Assembly (NCBI GenBank): GCA_964573105.1
Contig: CAZNIS010000007.1
Location: 62,001 to 126,000, forward strand
Source: CAKZSB01 sp964573105
Lineage (GTDB): Bacteria; Pseudomonadota; Gammaproteobacteria; Granulosicoccales; Granulosicoccaceae
DNA length: 64,000 bases
Direction of reading: 5' to 3'
Both the position numbers and the translations under genes were made by a program. Position 1 is the stretch's first letter, and every line of letters begins with the position of its first letter. This document shows positions 54,018 to 62,504 of this stretch, in pieces. The notes under the pieces were generated by a model. The model ran no database searches and was not told the DNA's origin. It saw nothing but the letters and a program-made list of their open reading frames with translations.

Positions 54018-54995
54018 TTACGACGCAGAGGATGGTCCTGCAGTTTTCCTTCGAGTGCCGTGTTTCTGCGTTCTCCAGGGCGCGCGCCTGGCTTTGTTGT
54101 GATCTCGTGCTGACGAATCACTGGCCGGTGATGCTTGTTGTGTTGCCTCAGGTGTATCGACTGGCTTCGCGCTGGCTGCGCTTGTTGCAGGTGGTGGCGT
54201 TGATTCTTTGCTCGGGGCAGTGCTGACAGCAGGGTTGGGCGTTGTGCTTCCCGGTGGCGTTATCCCGTTGTTATTGCCCGGTCTGGATCGACTTGGATCG
54301 TTATATTTCTTGTGGTGCGGTCTTGCGGGCCTTGAGCCGTTTCTTTGTTGGTCATTGCCGTCGTTTCTGCGATTGGCATGTTGTGGATTGCCATTGCGCT
54401 GCGCAGTTGGACGACGTCGTTGTTTGCCGCGTTGATTGCTTGGTCTTTTGCCGTCGGCATTTCGTTGCGCAGAGTGGCTGTTGCCATCAGCTTCTGATCC
54501 GTTACGTTCAGCAGCTATTTGTTGAGCGGCGTATCGAGCCTGATCTTCGCGATACCAGTCGCTGCCACGCAATTCATGTAGGCCAGGGTTATAACTGGCA
54601 TCTGATGGTAGCCATTGCTGACCATTCTGGGGTGAACGATTCTGGTAACTGCGCCGGTTGCCGTTGTTGTCATTGCGTTTGTAATTGCCGGGTCGCGCCC
54701 GATTGCCGTTGACTCTGGAGTCGTTGAATTGCAGGTTGTCAGAAAAGCCGTTTAGATGTCTGTTTCCCGAGGCTTGATGAAGGGCGCGAAATTCTGATTC
54801 GGAATCGGGTGCAGTGTAGCTTTTGAGGTGTTTATCCCTACCACGTGTCTGGTTGCCGGTTCGCGCTGCATTCTGCGTACGCGGCGCGACGTTTCCATTT
54901 CTGTTTCTGCTACTGTTTTCAGAACTCTTTGGGTTGCCAGAGCGTGGTGTACGCGGACTGCTCGGGCGCGTCTGTTTGTTTGAGGTTTCTGCCAT
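54018..54995 (-). CDS. Orphan basic, disordered Asn/Arg/Gly-rich protein
   Basis: A 325-residue protein from the ATG at 54995, with the frame open 20 codons further to a TTG at 55055. It is almost wholly low-complexity: Ser/Pro/Arg, then Asn/Arg/Gly/Gln, then a Thr/Pro/Ala tail, strongly basic, with no cysteines. The only segment that could fold is around 137-168 (LHELRGSDWYREDQARYAAQQIAAER). No membrane segment or signal peptide is seen. RG and NR repeats suggest nucleic-acid binding, which is inference. There is no clear Shine-Dalgarno site. I do not recognise the family. Confidence 0.55.
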   Translation of the reverse strand: MAETSNKQTRPSSPRTPRSGNPKSSENSSRNRNGNVAPRTQNAARTGNQTRGRDKHLKSYTAPDSESEFRALHQASGNRHLNGFSDNLQFNDSRVNGNRARPGNYKRNDNNGNRRSYQNRSPQNGQQWLPSDASYNPGLHELRGSDWYREDQARYAAQQIAAERNGSEADGNSHSAQRNADGKRPSNQRGKQRRRPTAQRNGNPQHANRRNDGNDQQRNGSRPARPHHKKYNDPSRSRPGNNNGITPPGSTTPNPAVSTAPSKESTPPPATSAASAKPVDTPEATQQASPASDSSARDHNKARRAPWRTQKHGTRRKTAGPSSAS

Positions 54996-55659
54996 TTTAT
55001 CGATATGTTGTTCGAATTTGATGGTTGAGCGCAATATTTCTGGCACCTGAATCAAGACCCGTGTCGTTGATGGTCAGTGTGCGTGTTTACTCTGACAAAT
55101 AATCTCTCACTACCACTTCTTTTGAAGTACTTGTTGTCAGTGTTCTAACATTTTGATCAAAAGCGAGGATGCCCAGAACGCACGTGTTTAGCTCGTGACA
55201 GTGCGTCTTTTATTTACAAGTACTCTGTTAATTTCCTGCAATCGCTGATTGTCAAGCGATCACGGCCAGCAGTTCTTGTCGACTGGAGTATCCGACCACT
55301 TGTTGATGTGTCCGGGGGATAGACAGTAATCTATTTTGATAGTGCGTTAAAGCCAGGGATGTTCCGTTACAGCCGTTAGCGACGGCCAGTGTTATTTTTA
55401 GTGGCTACTGTTTTTCTTCTTTCGCGTTTAAGCGCTTATTGTCCCCCGAACTATCCAAATAGTCTAGTAGAATTTGAACATTACTGCGTCAGCCGTCTAC
55501 ATCCGTGCTTTTCTGCCTGTTACTTGTAGTGGTCGTCGACAAAACATGCAAAAGCTTGAGGCGATGTATTGCCGAATTCGGCTAGAACGTCACAAGTTTA
55601 TAATTTTTCGGCACCCGTGGTTGCAAACTCTGATCGGCTACGGTTGCGAAGATCTCTTG
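54996..55659. other. Poorly coding, AT-richer intergenic region
   Basis: About 660 bases without a convincing gene, visibly richer in A and T than its surroundings. The only sizeable frame, on the plus strand from 55474, overlaps the small membrane gene and has no credible protein. A loose inverted repeat (ctgacaa near 55092 with ttgtcag near 55133) is too long-looped to interpret. It could hold promoters for the disordered protein. Confidence 0.5.
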
Positions 55660-55914
55660 CTAGTCCAGTTTCGACTCATAGCGGCTCGCCATCGATGCTG
55701 GTACAGGCTGGAGTCTGCCCGCCGCGTTTTCAGCCACCAGTGCCGTGGGGCGCTGTTGGGCGATTTCTCCCGAGGTGGCGGGAAATGACAGGCCGGGGGC
55801 GTTGCTCAGTATGTACAACAGTAGTGCCGAGAACGCGAACTCCAGGAGGATTAGCCAGGAGGGTACGTGGAGTTGCCGGAAAGGCTGTCGCTTGCTAGCC
55901 GCAGATTTTTTCAC
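55660..55914 (-). CDS. Possible small single-span membrane protein
   Basis: An 84-residue frame from a GTG at 55914: a basic N-terminus (KKSAASKRQPFRQ), one hydrophobic helix (about 20-38), then a polar tail. The arrangement looks like an inner-membrane anchored peptide. No Shine-Dalgarno site is visible and no family is recognised, so it may be spurious. It lies in the poorly coding region between the disordered protein and amtB. Confidence 0.35.
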   Translation of the reverse strand: MKKSAASKRQPFRQLHVPSWLILLEFAFSALLLYILSNAPGLSFPATSGEIAQQRPTALVAENAAGRLQPVPASMASRYESKLD

Positions 55915-56031
55915 TTTATTGTTATCGCATCTGTGGAGGGTCGCTGGGCGCGCTCGTCCCTGGTTGCCGGCGCGGTGTTATTGTGCAGATAACTGTGTGA
56001 CCTGGCGACCCTTATAACAGCCATGTAATTT

Positions 56032-56062
56032 GAGCGACCCGGCTGCGTCAGCCGGGTCGCTC
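56032..56062. other. Strong hairpin at the 3' end of amtB
   Basis: A perfect 14-bp stem (56032-56045 with 56049-56062) and a 3-base loop, just 13 bases past the amtB stop. No T run follows on either strand, so it is not a standard terminator. It may protect the mRNA end or help termination in a rho-dependent setting. Confidence 0.7.
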
Positions 56063-56074
56063 GGTTCGCGGCAA

Positions 56075-57319
56075 TCAGTTTTTGGCGAACTCCGGATAGG
56101 CCTCCAGGCCGCACTCGGCAATGTCAACACCGTCGTATTCATCCTCTGCACTGACCCGAATACCCATAACACCGTCGATCAGGGTCCAGACCATGATGCT
56201 GGCGATAAATGTCCAGGCGAAAATGCTGCCAAGGCCCAGCAACTGTGCTTGCAGGTTGGCATCCGGGTTCGTTAGCGGCACCGCAAGCAGGGCCCAGATG
56301 CCGACCACGCCGTGGACCGAAATTGCACCGACAGGGTCATCGAGGCGCATTTTGTCGAGGGTTATAATTGCAATGACAACCAACAGTCCACCGGTTGCGC
56401 CTATGGCCGTTGCAATGCCTGGCGACGGCGTCAGCGGTTCAGCGGTAATGGCGACCAGGCCGGCCAGTGCGCCGTTCAACGCCATGGTGAGGTCCGCCTT
56501 GCGGAACAGCAGTCGTGCGGTCAGAAGTGCGGCGAGTACGCCACCCGCAGCCGCCATGTTGGTGTTCACAAAAATCGCGGCGACGGCGTTCGCTTCGCCA
56601 ATGTTTGAAACCTTGAGTTCCGAGCCTCCGTTAAAACCGAACCAGCCCATCCACAATATGAAGGTGCCAAGCGTTGCCAGTGGAAGATTGGCCCCGGGTA
56701 TTGGTCGCACCTCTCCATTCGGGCCGTATTTGCCGTTTCTCGGGCCAAGTATCAATACACCCGCCAGGGCTGCTGCCGCGCCGCACATATGCACGACACC
56801 AGAGCCTGCGAAATCCTGAAATCCAGCTTCCTGCAGGAAGCCGCCGCCCCATTTCCAGTAGCCCTGCAAGGGATAGATGAAAGCGGTGAATACGACGGCA
56901 AAAAACAGGAATGCCCACAGCTTCATGCGCTCGGCGACCGCCCCGGAGACAATCGACATCGCGGTGGCGACAAAGACCACCTGGAAGAAGAAGTCAGATC
57001 GCGAGGAGTAGTACGTATCGCCATCGCTTGCGAGTACATCAGCAGCTTCGTGTTCACTGCCGACCATCCAGGAGATGCCGGGCCAATACGCGTTCACCGC
57101 CTCGGCTGGGTACATAATGGCGTAGCCACAGATCATGTACATGAGGCAGGCGATAGCGAACAAAGCGATGTTCTTGGTCAGTATCTCGGCGGTATTTTTC
57201 GACCTGACAAGGCCGGCCTCGAGCATGGAAAATCCGGCGGCCATCCACATCACCAGCACGCCCGACATTAAAAAGTAAAAAGTGTCCAGCGCGTACGCTA
57301 GCTCGGTTGTCTGTTCCAT
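56075..57319 (-). CDS. amtB: Ammonium transporter AmtB
   Basis: Trimeric ammonium channel of the inner membrane: 414 residues with eleven membrane segments. The Amt signature FQDFAGSGVVHMCGAAAALAG includes the conserved Asp and the first pore histidine; SVHGVVGIWALL carries the second. It has no obvious signal peptide, unlike some homologues. It follows glnK by 29 bases and is expected to be switched off by GlnK binding when nitrogen is plentiful. Confidence 0.96.
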   Translation of the reverse strand: MEQTTELAYALDTFYFLMSGVLVMWMAAGFSMLEAGLVRSKNTAEILTKNIALFAIACLMYMICGYAIMYPAEAVNAYWPGISWMVGSEHEAADVLASDGDTYYSSRSDFFFQVVFVATAMSIVSGAVAERMKLWAFLFFAVVFTAFIYPLQGYWKWGGGFLQEAGFQDFAGSGVVHMCGAAAALAGVLILGPRNGKYGPNGEVRPIPGANLPLATLGTFILWMGWFGFNGGSELKVSNIGEANAVAAIFVNTNMAAAGGVLAALLTARLLFRKADLTMALNGALAGLVAITAEPLTPSPGIATAIGATGGLLVVIAIITLDKMRLDDPVGAISVHGVVGIWALLAVPLTNPDANLQAQLLGLGSIFAWTFIASIMVWTLIDGVMGIRVSAEDEYDGVDIAECGLEAYPEFAKN

Positions 57320-57348
57320 TTTTCTCTCCCCGAAAGGTGTTATGTTTT

Positions 57349-57687
57349 TTAAAGTGCGGTCGGGCCGGTTTCGCCCGTTCGGATTCGAATAACCTGTTCG
57401 AGGTCGGAGACGAAGATTTTTCCGTCGCCGATCTTGCCGCTATTCGCCGACGTGCTGATCGCCTCGATGGCCTGTTCGAGCAGGGAGTCATCTATGGCCA
57501 GCTCGATTTTGGTTTTTGGTAGGAAGTCGACGACGTACTCTGTGCCTCGATAGAGTTCGGTGTGGCCTTTCTGGCGGCCAAAGCCTTTGACTTCGGTTGC
57601 CGTGATGCCCTGGGCACCAATGGCGGAAAGAGCCTCTCTAACTTCGTCGAGTTTGAAAGGCTTGATGATCGCTGTGACGAGTTTCAA
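57349..57687 (-). CDS. glnK: Nitrogen regulatory PII protein GlnK
   Basis: PII signal protein that senses 2-oxoglutarate and ATP/ADP and blocks AmtB. A TTG at 57687, preceded by GGAGA, gives exactly 112 residues; the frame is open nine codons more. The T-loop KGHTELYRGTEY places the uridylylation tyrosine at residue 51, and the start MKLVTAIIKPFKLDEVREAL is canonical. Linkage to amtB and the sigma-54/NtrC promoter upstream favour GlnK over GlnB. Confidence 0.95.
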   Translation of the reverse strand: MKLVTAIIKPFKLDEVREALSAIGAQGITATEVKGFGRQKGHTELYRGTEYVVDFLPKTKIELAIDDSLLEQAIEAISTSANSGKIGDGKIFVSDLEQVIRIRTGETGPTAL

Positions 57688-57718
57688 GTTGAGTTCTCCG
57701 TTGAAGGTGACCAACTTA

Positions 57719-57734
57719 AGCGATTAGTGTGCCA
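57719..57734 (-). promoter_or_regulatory. Sigma-54 (RpoN) -24/-12 promoter of glnK-amtB
   Basis: On the minus strand TGGCACACTAATCGCT keeps the invariant GG and GC ten bases apart, with one mismatch (C for T) to TGGCAC-N5-TTGCW. Transcription would start around 57707, about 20 bases before the TTG start of glnK. Confidence 0.85.
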
Positions 57735-57795
57735 AATTTATTTATCTATATTAAACATATATTTAGATAGTTTTTATTCTGTTAGGAAGCATTAA

Positions 57796-57812
57796 TGCAC
57801 TGATAAGGTGCA
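57796..57812 (-). promoter_or_regulatory. NtrC binding site 1 upstream of glnK
   Basis: TGCACCTTATCAGTGCA on the minus strand fits TGCACC-N5-GGTGCA with one mismatch. It lies about 97 bases upstream of the predicted start of transcription, a typical enhancer distance for NtrC. Confidence 0.8.
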
Positions 57813-57827
57813 AAATTGATTTTGAGG

Positions 57828-57844
57828 CGCACACCGATGGTGCG
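57828..57844 (-). promoter_or_regulatory. NtrC binding site 2 upstream of glnK
   Basis: The core GCAC-N7-GTGC matches the NtrC dyad and lies 32 bp (centre to centre) from site 1, about three helical turns, so the two sites face the same side of DNA. It also lies 78 bases before the divergent ubiK start. Confidence 0.72.
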
Positions 57845-57922
57845 ACTGGTTGCCTCGTTGCCTCGGTACAGATGCGATATGCTCGGCGTCAAGGCTGCAA
57901 AAGCGGAAAAACAGGTGGTGTA

Positions 57923-58171
57923 ATGAAAAAGGCTGGTGTGCTTGACGATCTGGTAGATAAGCTGGGATCGGTTCTGCCAAGCGGGGCGTCTGAGCTAAAG
58001 GCGGACTTTGAAAAAAATGCCCGCTCAACGGTACAGGCGGCGCTGACGCGCATGGATCTCGTGACCAGAGAGGAATTTGATCTGCAGGTTGCACTTCTGC
58101 AGCGAACGCGCGAGAAACTCGATCGGCTGGAAAAGCTGGTCGAGTCCATGACCGATGATCGCAAAGCCTGA
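57923..58171 (+). CDS. ubiK: Ubiquinone biosynthesis accessory factor UbiK
   Basis: A BMFP-domain protein of 82 residues that assists the UbiJ-based ubiquinone synthesis complex. The ATG at 57923 follows GGTGG. An N-terminal amphipathic helix is followed by a coiled coil (LVTREEFDLQVALLQRTREKLDRLEKLV), the family signature. The frame is open 17 codons upstream, but that part is not conserved. It is divergent from glnK and upstream of comM. Confidence 0.9.
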   Translation: MKKAGVLDDLVDKLGSVLPSGASELKADFEKNARSTVQAALTRMDLVTREEFDLQVALLQRTREKLDRLEKLVESMTDDRKA

Positions 58172-58191
58172 GCGCGTTTTAGTTGTCTTGT

Positions 58192-58213
58192 CCCGCGGTC
58201 ACTGAACCGCGGG
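58192..58213. other. Hairpin between ubiK and comM
   Basis: Perfect 8-bp stem cccgcggt (58192-58199) with accgcggg (58206-58213) and a 6-base loop, 20 bases after the ubiK stop. No T run follows. It may be a weak or rho-assisted terminator. Confidence 0.5.
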
Positions 58214-58273
58214 CCTTGGTTGTTCCCGGCGTTCCACCGGCTGGCGCCGCTATCGTTTTAAGAGCAGTGTTGT

Positions 58274-59800
58274 ATGAGTCTTGCCGTTGTAAGAAGCCGC
58301 GCCCTGTCGGGCGTGCAGTCGCTGCCGGTCATGGTGGAGGCGCACCTGACAGGAGGGCTGCCGTCTCTATCCATCGTTGGCATGCCAGAGACCACAGTGC
58401 GCGAGGCCAAGGATCGGGTCAGGGCCGCCATTCTGAATTCTGGATTTGAGTTCCCCGAAAGGCGCATAACGATCAACCTGGCGCCAGCAGATTTGCCCAA
58501 AGCGGGCGGTCGCTTTGACCTGCCGATTGCACTTGGCATACTCGCCGCTTCCGGGCAGTTGCCCACCGATCGCCTCGAAGCGCTGGAGTTTGTCGGTGAG
58601 CTGGCGCTCGGAGGCGAGCTTCGATCTGTCGGTGGTATCCTGCCGACCTCCGTTGCGGTGGCAGACAGTGGTCACGGGCTGGTGGTACCGGTTGAAAATG
58701 CAGTTGAGGCCGCGCTGGTAGAGGCGGCGAGCATTTATTCGTTCAACACATTAATCAGCTTGTGTAATGCCTTGCCGAATCGCCAATCGATGGAGGCAAA
58801 TCAGTACTCCGGAGATGTCGGCTTTCGCTCGGTGAACAATGCGCTCTACCCGGATCTGGCCGATGTTCGCGGCCAGCACCGCGCTCGACGGGCATTGGAG
58901 ATCGCTGCATCCGGCGCACACAATCTGCTGATGGTCGGGCCTCCTGGCACCGGCAAGTCTATGCTGGCGAGTCGACTGCCCGGCATCTTGCCGGCCATGT
59001 CGCTGGACGAGGCAATGGAGTCTGCCAGCATTGCATCGATCAGTCATCAGGGGCTCGACCTGGACAACTGGCGCTTGCGACCCTACCGCGCGCCACATCA
59101 CACTGCATCGGGTGTCGCGCTCGTCGGCGGTGGCAGTGTACCCATGCCGGGCGAGATTTCTCTCGCCCACAACGGCGTATTGTTCCTCGACGAATTGCCG
59201 GAATTTACCCGGCAGGTACTCGATGTGATGCGGGAGCCGCTGGAAAGTGGCGAGATCACGATATCGCGTGCCGGGAGACAGTCGGATTTTCCGGCCCGCA
59301 TCCAGCTGGTGGCAGCGATGAACCCCTGTCCCTGTGGATATGACGGCGACACGCTCAACAGTTGCCGTTGTAGTCCCGACCAGATTTCCCGTTACGCCGG
59401 CCGGGTTTCAGGACCGCTGCTGGATAGAATCGATTTGCATCTGCCGGTTCAGCGCATTGCCTACTCGGAACTGCGCTCGGATGCCGAGCGCGGCGAGACG
59501 AGCGCGTCGGTGCGCGAGCGAGTGGCCCGCGCACACGCGCGGCAGATCGCGCGTATCGGCAAGTCGAATGCACGGATGAATGGGGCCGAGATCGAGCAAT
59601 TTTGCGTGTTGACCGAGCAGCAGCACCGTTGGCTCGAAAAGGCGTTGAGTCGATTCAACCTGTCCGCCAGAGCCGTTCACCGGGTGTTGAAAGTGGCGCG
59701 CACGATTGCCGATCTGGCCGAGGCCGACTCGATTGCACAGCCACACTTGGCTGAGGCGATGGGCTATCGACCCGTCAAGTCGCAGATCAATGCGACCTGA
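58274..59800 (+). CDS. comM: ComM/YifB Mg chelatase-like AAA protein
   Basis: Hexameric helicase that promotes branch migration during natural transformation in Vibrio and Haemophilus. It has 508 residues: an N-terminal ChlI domain, the AAA core with GPPGTGKSMLASRLPGILP (Walker A), VLFLDELPEF (Walker B), NPCPCGYDGD and CRCSPDQISRYAGRVSGPLLDRIDLHL, and a C-terminal helical domain. With the type IV pilus genes in this window, competence is plausible, though comM is common in non-competent species too. Confidence 0.95.
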   Translation: MSLAVVRSRALSGVQSLPVMVEAHLTGGLPSLSIVGMPETTVREAKDRVRAAILNSGFEFPERRITINLAPADLPKAGGRFDLPIALGILAASGQLPTDRLEALEFVGELALGGELRSVGGILPTSVAVADSGHGLVVPVENAVEAALVEAASIYSFNTLISLCNALPNRQSMEANQYSGDVGFRSVNNALYPDLADVRGQHRARRALEIAASGAHNLLMVGPPGTGKSMLASRLPGILPAMSLDEAMESASIASISHQGLDLDNWRLRPYRAPHHTASGVALVGGGSVPMPGEISLAHNGVLFLDELPEFTRQVLDVMREPLESGEITISRAGRQSDFPARIQLVAAMNPCPCGYDGDTLNSCRCSPDQISRYAGRVSGPLLDRIDLHLPVQRIAYSELRSDAERGETSASVRERVARAHARQIARIGKSNARMNGAEIEQFCVLTEQQHRWLEKALSRFNLSARAVHRVLKVARTIADLAEADSIAQPHLAEAMGYRPVKSQINAT

Positions 59801-59920
59801 TGGCCTCCCTGATGGTCTTCACAAGGCCGATATGTGGCGAATCCAGCCAATTTTGCTGGCACCTCTGATGGTATAAAACTCGCGCCGAGCTCGGGCTCAA
59901 TTTCTTTGGTGGATCGACTA

Positions 59921-60799
59921 ATGCAGAAAATCATAGATGGTAAGGCCTTCGCCGCGAACCTTCGCGCCGACGTAGCGCGCAAAGTAGACCTGTTGGTAAA
60001 GGGGGGCGGTGTCACGCCCGGGCTTGCCGTCGTGCTGGTCGGTGAGGATCCTGCCAGCCAGGTCTATGTGCGCAGCAAGGGCAAGCAGACCGTCGAAGTC
60101 GGTATGAAGAGTTTCGAGCACAAACTGCCTGACACCACCAGTCAGCAGGAACTTGTCGAGCTGATCGATCAACTCAATGCCGATGACTCAGTGCATGGCA
60201 TTTTGGTGCAGTTGCCGCTGCCGGCACAGATTGACGAGAAAGTCGTCATCAACCGGATTAGCCCGGACAAAGACGTCGACGGTTTTCACCTTAACAATGT
60301 GGGTCGTTTGTCGATTGGCGATCCCGGCATCGTGCCTTGCACGCCGCTTGGCTGCATCATGATGATCAAGGAACAGTTGGGCGACCTTTCAGGCAAGCAC
60401 GCGGTCATCGTCGGTCGATCGAATATCGTCGGCAAGCCGATGGCATCACTGCTGCTGATGGAGAACTGCACTGTCACGATCACGCATTCAAGAACCAAAG
60501 ATCTCGCCGCCGAGTGCCGACGCGCCGATATTCTGGTGGCCGCGGTCGGTCGTCCGGAAATGATCGTCGGAGACTGGGTCAAGCCGGGTGCTACCGTGAT
60601 CGACGTTGGTATCAACCGGGTCGACGCAGATGGCGGCAAGACCAAACTGGTCGGTGATGTTGATTTTGCCAGCGTCGAGCCCGTCGCCGCTCATATCACG
60701 CCAGTGCCGGGTGGTGTCGGGCCGATGACAATCGCCTGTCTGCTGCACAACACCTTGCAACAGGCCTGTCGAATTACCGGGAAGCCGGTGCCCGAATAG
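59921..60799 (+). CDS. folD: Bifunctional methylenetetrahydrofolate dehydrogenase/cyclohydrolase
   Basis: Interconverts 5,10-methylene- and 10-formyl-tetrahydrofolate with NADP. The ATG at 59921 (MQKIIDGKAFA) gives 292 residues, the family length; the frame is open 29 codons further. The catalytic VYVRSKGKQ, PLP-like QLPLPAQ, DGFHLNNVG, and the NADP-binding VGRSNIVGKPMA are all present. It is convergent with the acyltransferase gene (15-base gap). Confidence 0.97.
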   Translation: MQKIIDGKAFAANLRADVARKVDLLVKGGGVTPGLAVVLVGEDPASQVYVRSKGKQTVEVGMKSFEHKLPDTTSQQELVELIDQLNADDSVHGILVQLPLPAQIDEKVVINRISPDKDVDGFHLNNVGRLSIGDPGIVPCTPLGCIMMIKEQLGDLSGKHAVIVGRSNIVGKPMASLLLMENCTVTITHSRTKDLAAECRRADILVAAVGRPEMIVGDWVKPGATVIDVGINRVDADGGKTKLVGDVDFASVEPVAAHITPVPGGVGPMTIACLLHNTLQQACRITGKPVPE

Positions 60800-60814
60800 T
60801 TTTGCTATAGCGCC

Positions 60815-61747
60815 TCAGGCGTAACGATTGGTTTTGCCGTCGGGTGCGCGTCTGTAGCGCTTGTAGTTCCACATGTATTGGTCTGGCGCCAGATCGATGC
60901 AGCGTTGTACACAGCGGTTGAGTTCGGTCGCCGCTGCAATGCTATCTTTGCTGTAGAGATCGTCGCCGGGTTGCAAGTAGTGCAGCTCATAGCCTGCACC
61001 TCGGGGCAGGCGCCGCATCGCAGCGAAAACGACAGGCGTGCGGTTGCGCCGAGCCAGATTGCCGAGAAACGTCATGGTGTAAGCGGGCGAGGCGCCAAAG
61101 TCTGCAAACACACCGCTTTGGTCGGCGGGCTCCTGATCCGGCAGCACGCCAATGATCTCACCGCGTTTTAAAGCCGCGACCAGGTTTTTCATACCGCCGC
61201 GGGATATAGCGTGGCATTTGCCGCCGAATCTTTCCCGTGCGGCGATCACTACGGCATCGATCTGCGGATGTTTGCCGGGCTGATAGAGAAAATGCATCGG
61301 GTGTCGGCAGGTCAGGTGCAGGCCGATCAATTCCCAGCTGCCCATGTGTGGCGCTGCAACGATCACACCTTTGCCAACGGCCATTGCGCGATCCAAAACC
61401 TCTCGACTGTGTTCGTGCTTGACCAGCTCGATCACCTGTTCCCGTCGCCAGCACCAGAATGCGCCGAGCTCGGTGAAATTCTTGCCAGTCTCAGCCAGAT
61501 TGGACCTCGCAATCCTCTGCTTTTCAGCCGGCGCCAGAGTCGGCAGGCACATATCCAGGTTGCAAGAGATGACGTTACGCAATCGCGCCGACGTTTTTCC
61601 CGATAGGCGTCCAAACCCGGCGCCCAGTGCATGGGCGACTGGCAGTGGCAGCCAGGAAAACAGGCGTAGCAGTGCTGAAAACAGAAATCGGCGCAGTGTC
61701 AAAGGCGTAGGTGGATTGTGGCGGGCCAGGGGATTACAGCCGCCCAT
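60815..61747 (-). CDS. LpxL/HtrB-family lysophospholipid or lipid A acyltransferase
   Basis: A 310-residue inner-membrane acyltransferase with one N-terminal hydrophobic segment (about 18-40). The catalytic H-x4-E motif is APHMGSWE, followed by a basic, substrate-binding surface and GVLPDQEP, conserved in the family. It probably adds a secondary acyl chain to lipid A, but an ornithine-lipid or lysophospholipid enzyme is possible. It is convergent with folD and divergent from dtd. Confidence 0.85.
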   Translation of the reverse strand: MGGCNPLARHNPPTPLTLRRFLFSALLRLFSWLPLPVAHALGAGFGRLSGKTSARLRNVISCNLDMCLPTLAPAEKQRIARSNLAETGKNFTELGAFWCWRREQVIELVKHEHSREVLDRAMAVGKGVIVAAPHMGSWELIGLHLTCRHPMHFLYQPGKHPQIDAVVIAARERFGGKCHAISRGGMKNLVAALKRGEIIGVLPDQEPADQSGVFADFGASPAYTMTFLGNLARRNRTPVVFAAMRRLPRGAGYELHYLQPGDDLYSKDSIAAATELNRCVQRCIDLAPDQYMWNYKRYRRAPDGKTNRYA

Positions 61748-61985
61748 TGTCTGGAAACGCCCGATTAACCGGGGTTACAATTCGTGCACGCAGGACGCTC
61801 GGAAAAGAGCCCCAACCATGACTGGTCGGGGCAAAAGTCCCTGCAATTGAGGTGTGCATAGTGTCAGGGCCTGCTTCAAACCCATTCACCGGGGCTTTCC
61901 TAGCCACACACGACGATTATCGCGCCGTGACTCGGGCGGGTCACCCGGTCGCTTCTGACTTTCCTGTCGTCTTTTTCTGAAAAAC

Positions 61986-62005
61986 ATGTAGGAAATATCC
62001 TACAT
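61986..62005. promoter_or_regulatory. Perfect 8-8 palindrome just upstream of dtd
   Basis: ATGTAGGA-N4-TCCTACAT, with perfect arms at 61986-61993 and 61998-62005, ends 13 bases before the dtd ATG. Read as TGTAGG-N6-CCTACA it shares the geometry of NarL/FixJ-family response regulator boxes such as the GacA site (TGTAAG-N6-CTTACA). It could equally be an RNA hairpin next to the ribosome site. The regulator is not identified. Confidence 0.6.
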
Positions 62006-62018
62006 CCTGAGAGAATTC

Positions 62019-62459
62019 ATGATCGCATTGCTGCAGCGGGTGTCGAGCGCGAGTGTCACCATTGATGGTGACGTGGTGGCGTCGATCGATCAGGGTCTAT
62101 TGTGTTTGATCGGTGTGCAGCCAGACGATACCGAGCAATTAGCTGGCACCTTGCTGCACAAGATTCTGAACTACCGGGTCTTTTCTGACAGCAGCGACAA
62201 AATGAATCTAAGCCTGCTGGATACCGCAGGCGAGCTTCTGCTGGTACCCCAGTTTACTCTGGCAGCCGACACCCGCAGCGGATTGAGACCTGGATTCAGT
62301 ACCGCCGCAAAGCCTGATCTGGGCGCGAGGCTCTTTGGTATACTGTGCGATCTGGCGAGCGCCAGCGAAGCCCGCTGCCAGTTCGGTGTCTTTGGTGCCG
62401 ACATGCAGGTGGCTCTGGTCAACGACGGGCCTGTGACCTTCTGGCTCCAGATCGATTGA
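62019..62459 (+). CDS. dtd: D-aminoacyl-tRNA deacylase
   Basis: Hydrolyses D-amino acids from mischarged tRNA. It has 146 residues, starting MIALLQRVSSASVTID as in the family, with the chirality-sensing motif PQFTLAAD (SQxTL-like) and the cis-Pro motif NDGPVTF (NxGPVT). It lies between the convergent-oriented acyltransferase and the his genes, 45 bases before hisB. A palindrome precedes it. Confidence 0.95.
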   Translation: MIALLQRVSSASVTIDGDVVASIDQGLLCLIGVQPDDTEQLAGTLLHKILNYRVFSDSSDKMNLSLLDTAGELLLVPQFTLAADTRSGLRPGFSTAAKPDLGARLFGILCDLASASEARCQFGVFGADMQVALVNDGPVTFWLQID

Positions 62460-62504
62460 CGCGGATCTGCGCCACCCTCCCATTTATTCAAGAACTACCA
62501 ATAC

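Noticed and set aside
55474..55788. 104-residue plus-strand frame in the AT-richer island
   Set aside because: It overlaps the more plausible membrane frame on the other strand and its translation has no hydrophobic, domain or family pattern.
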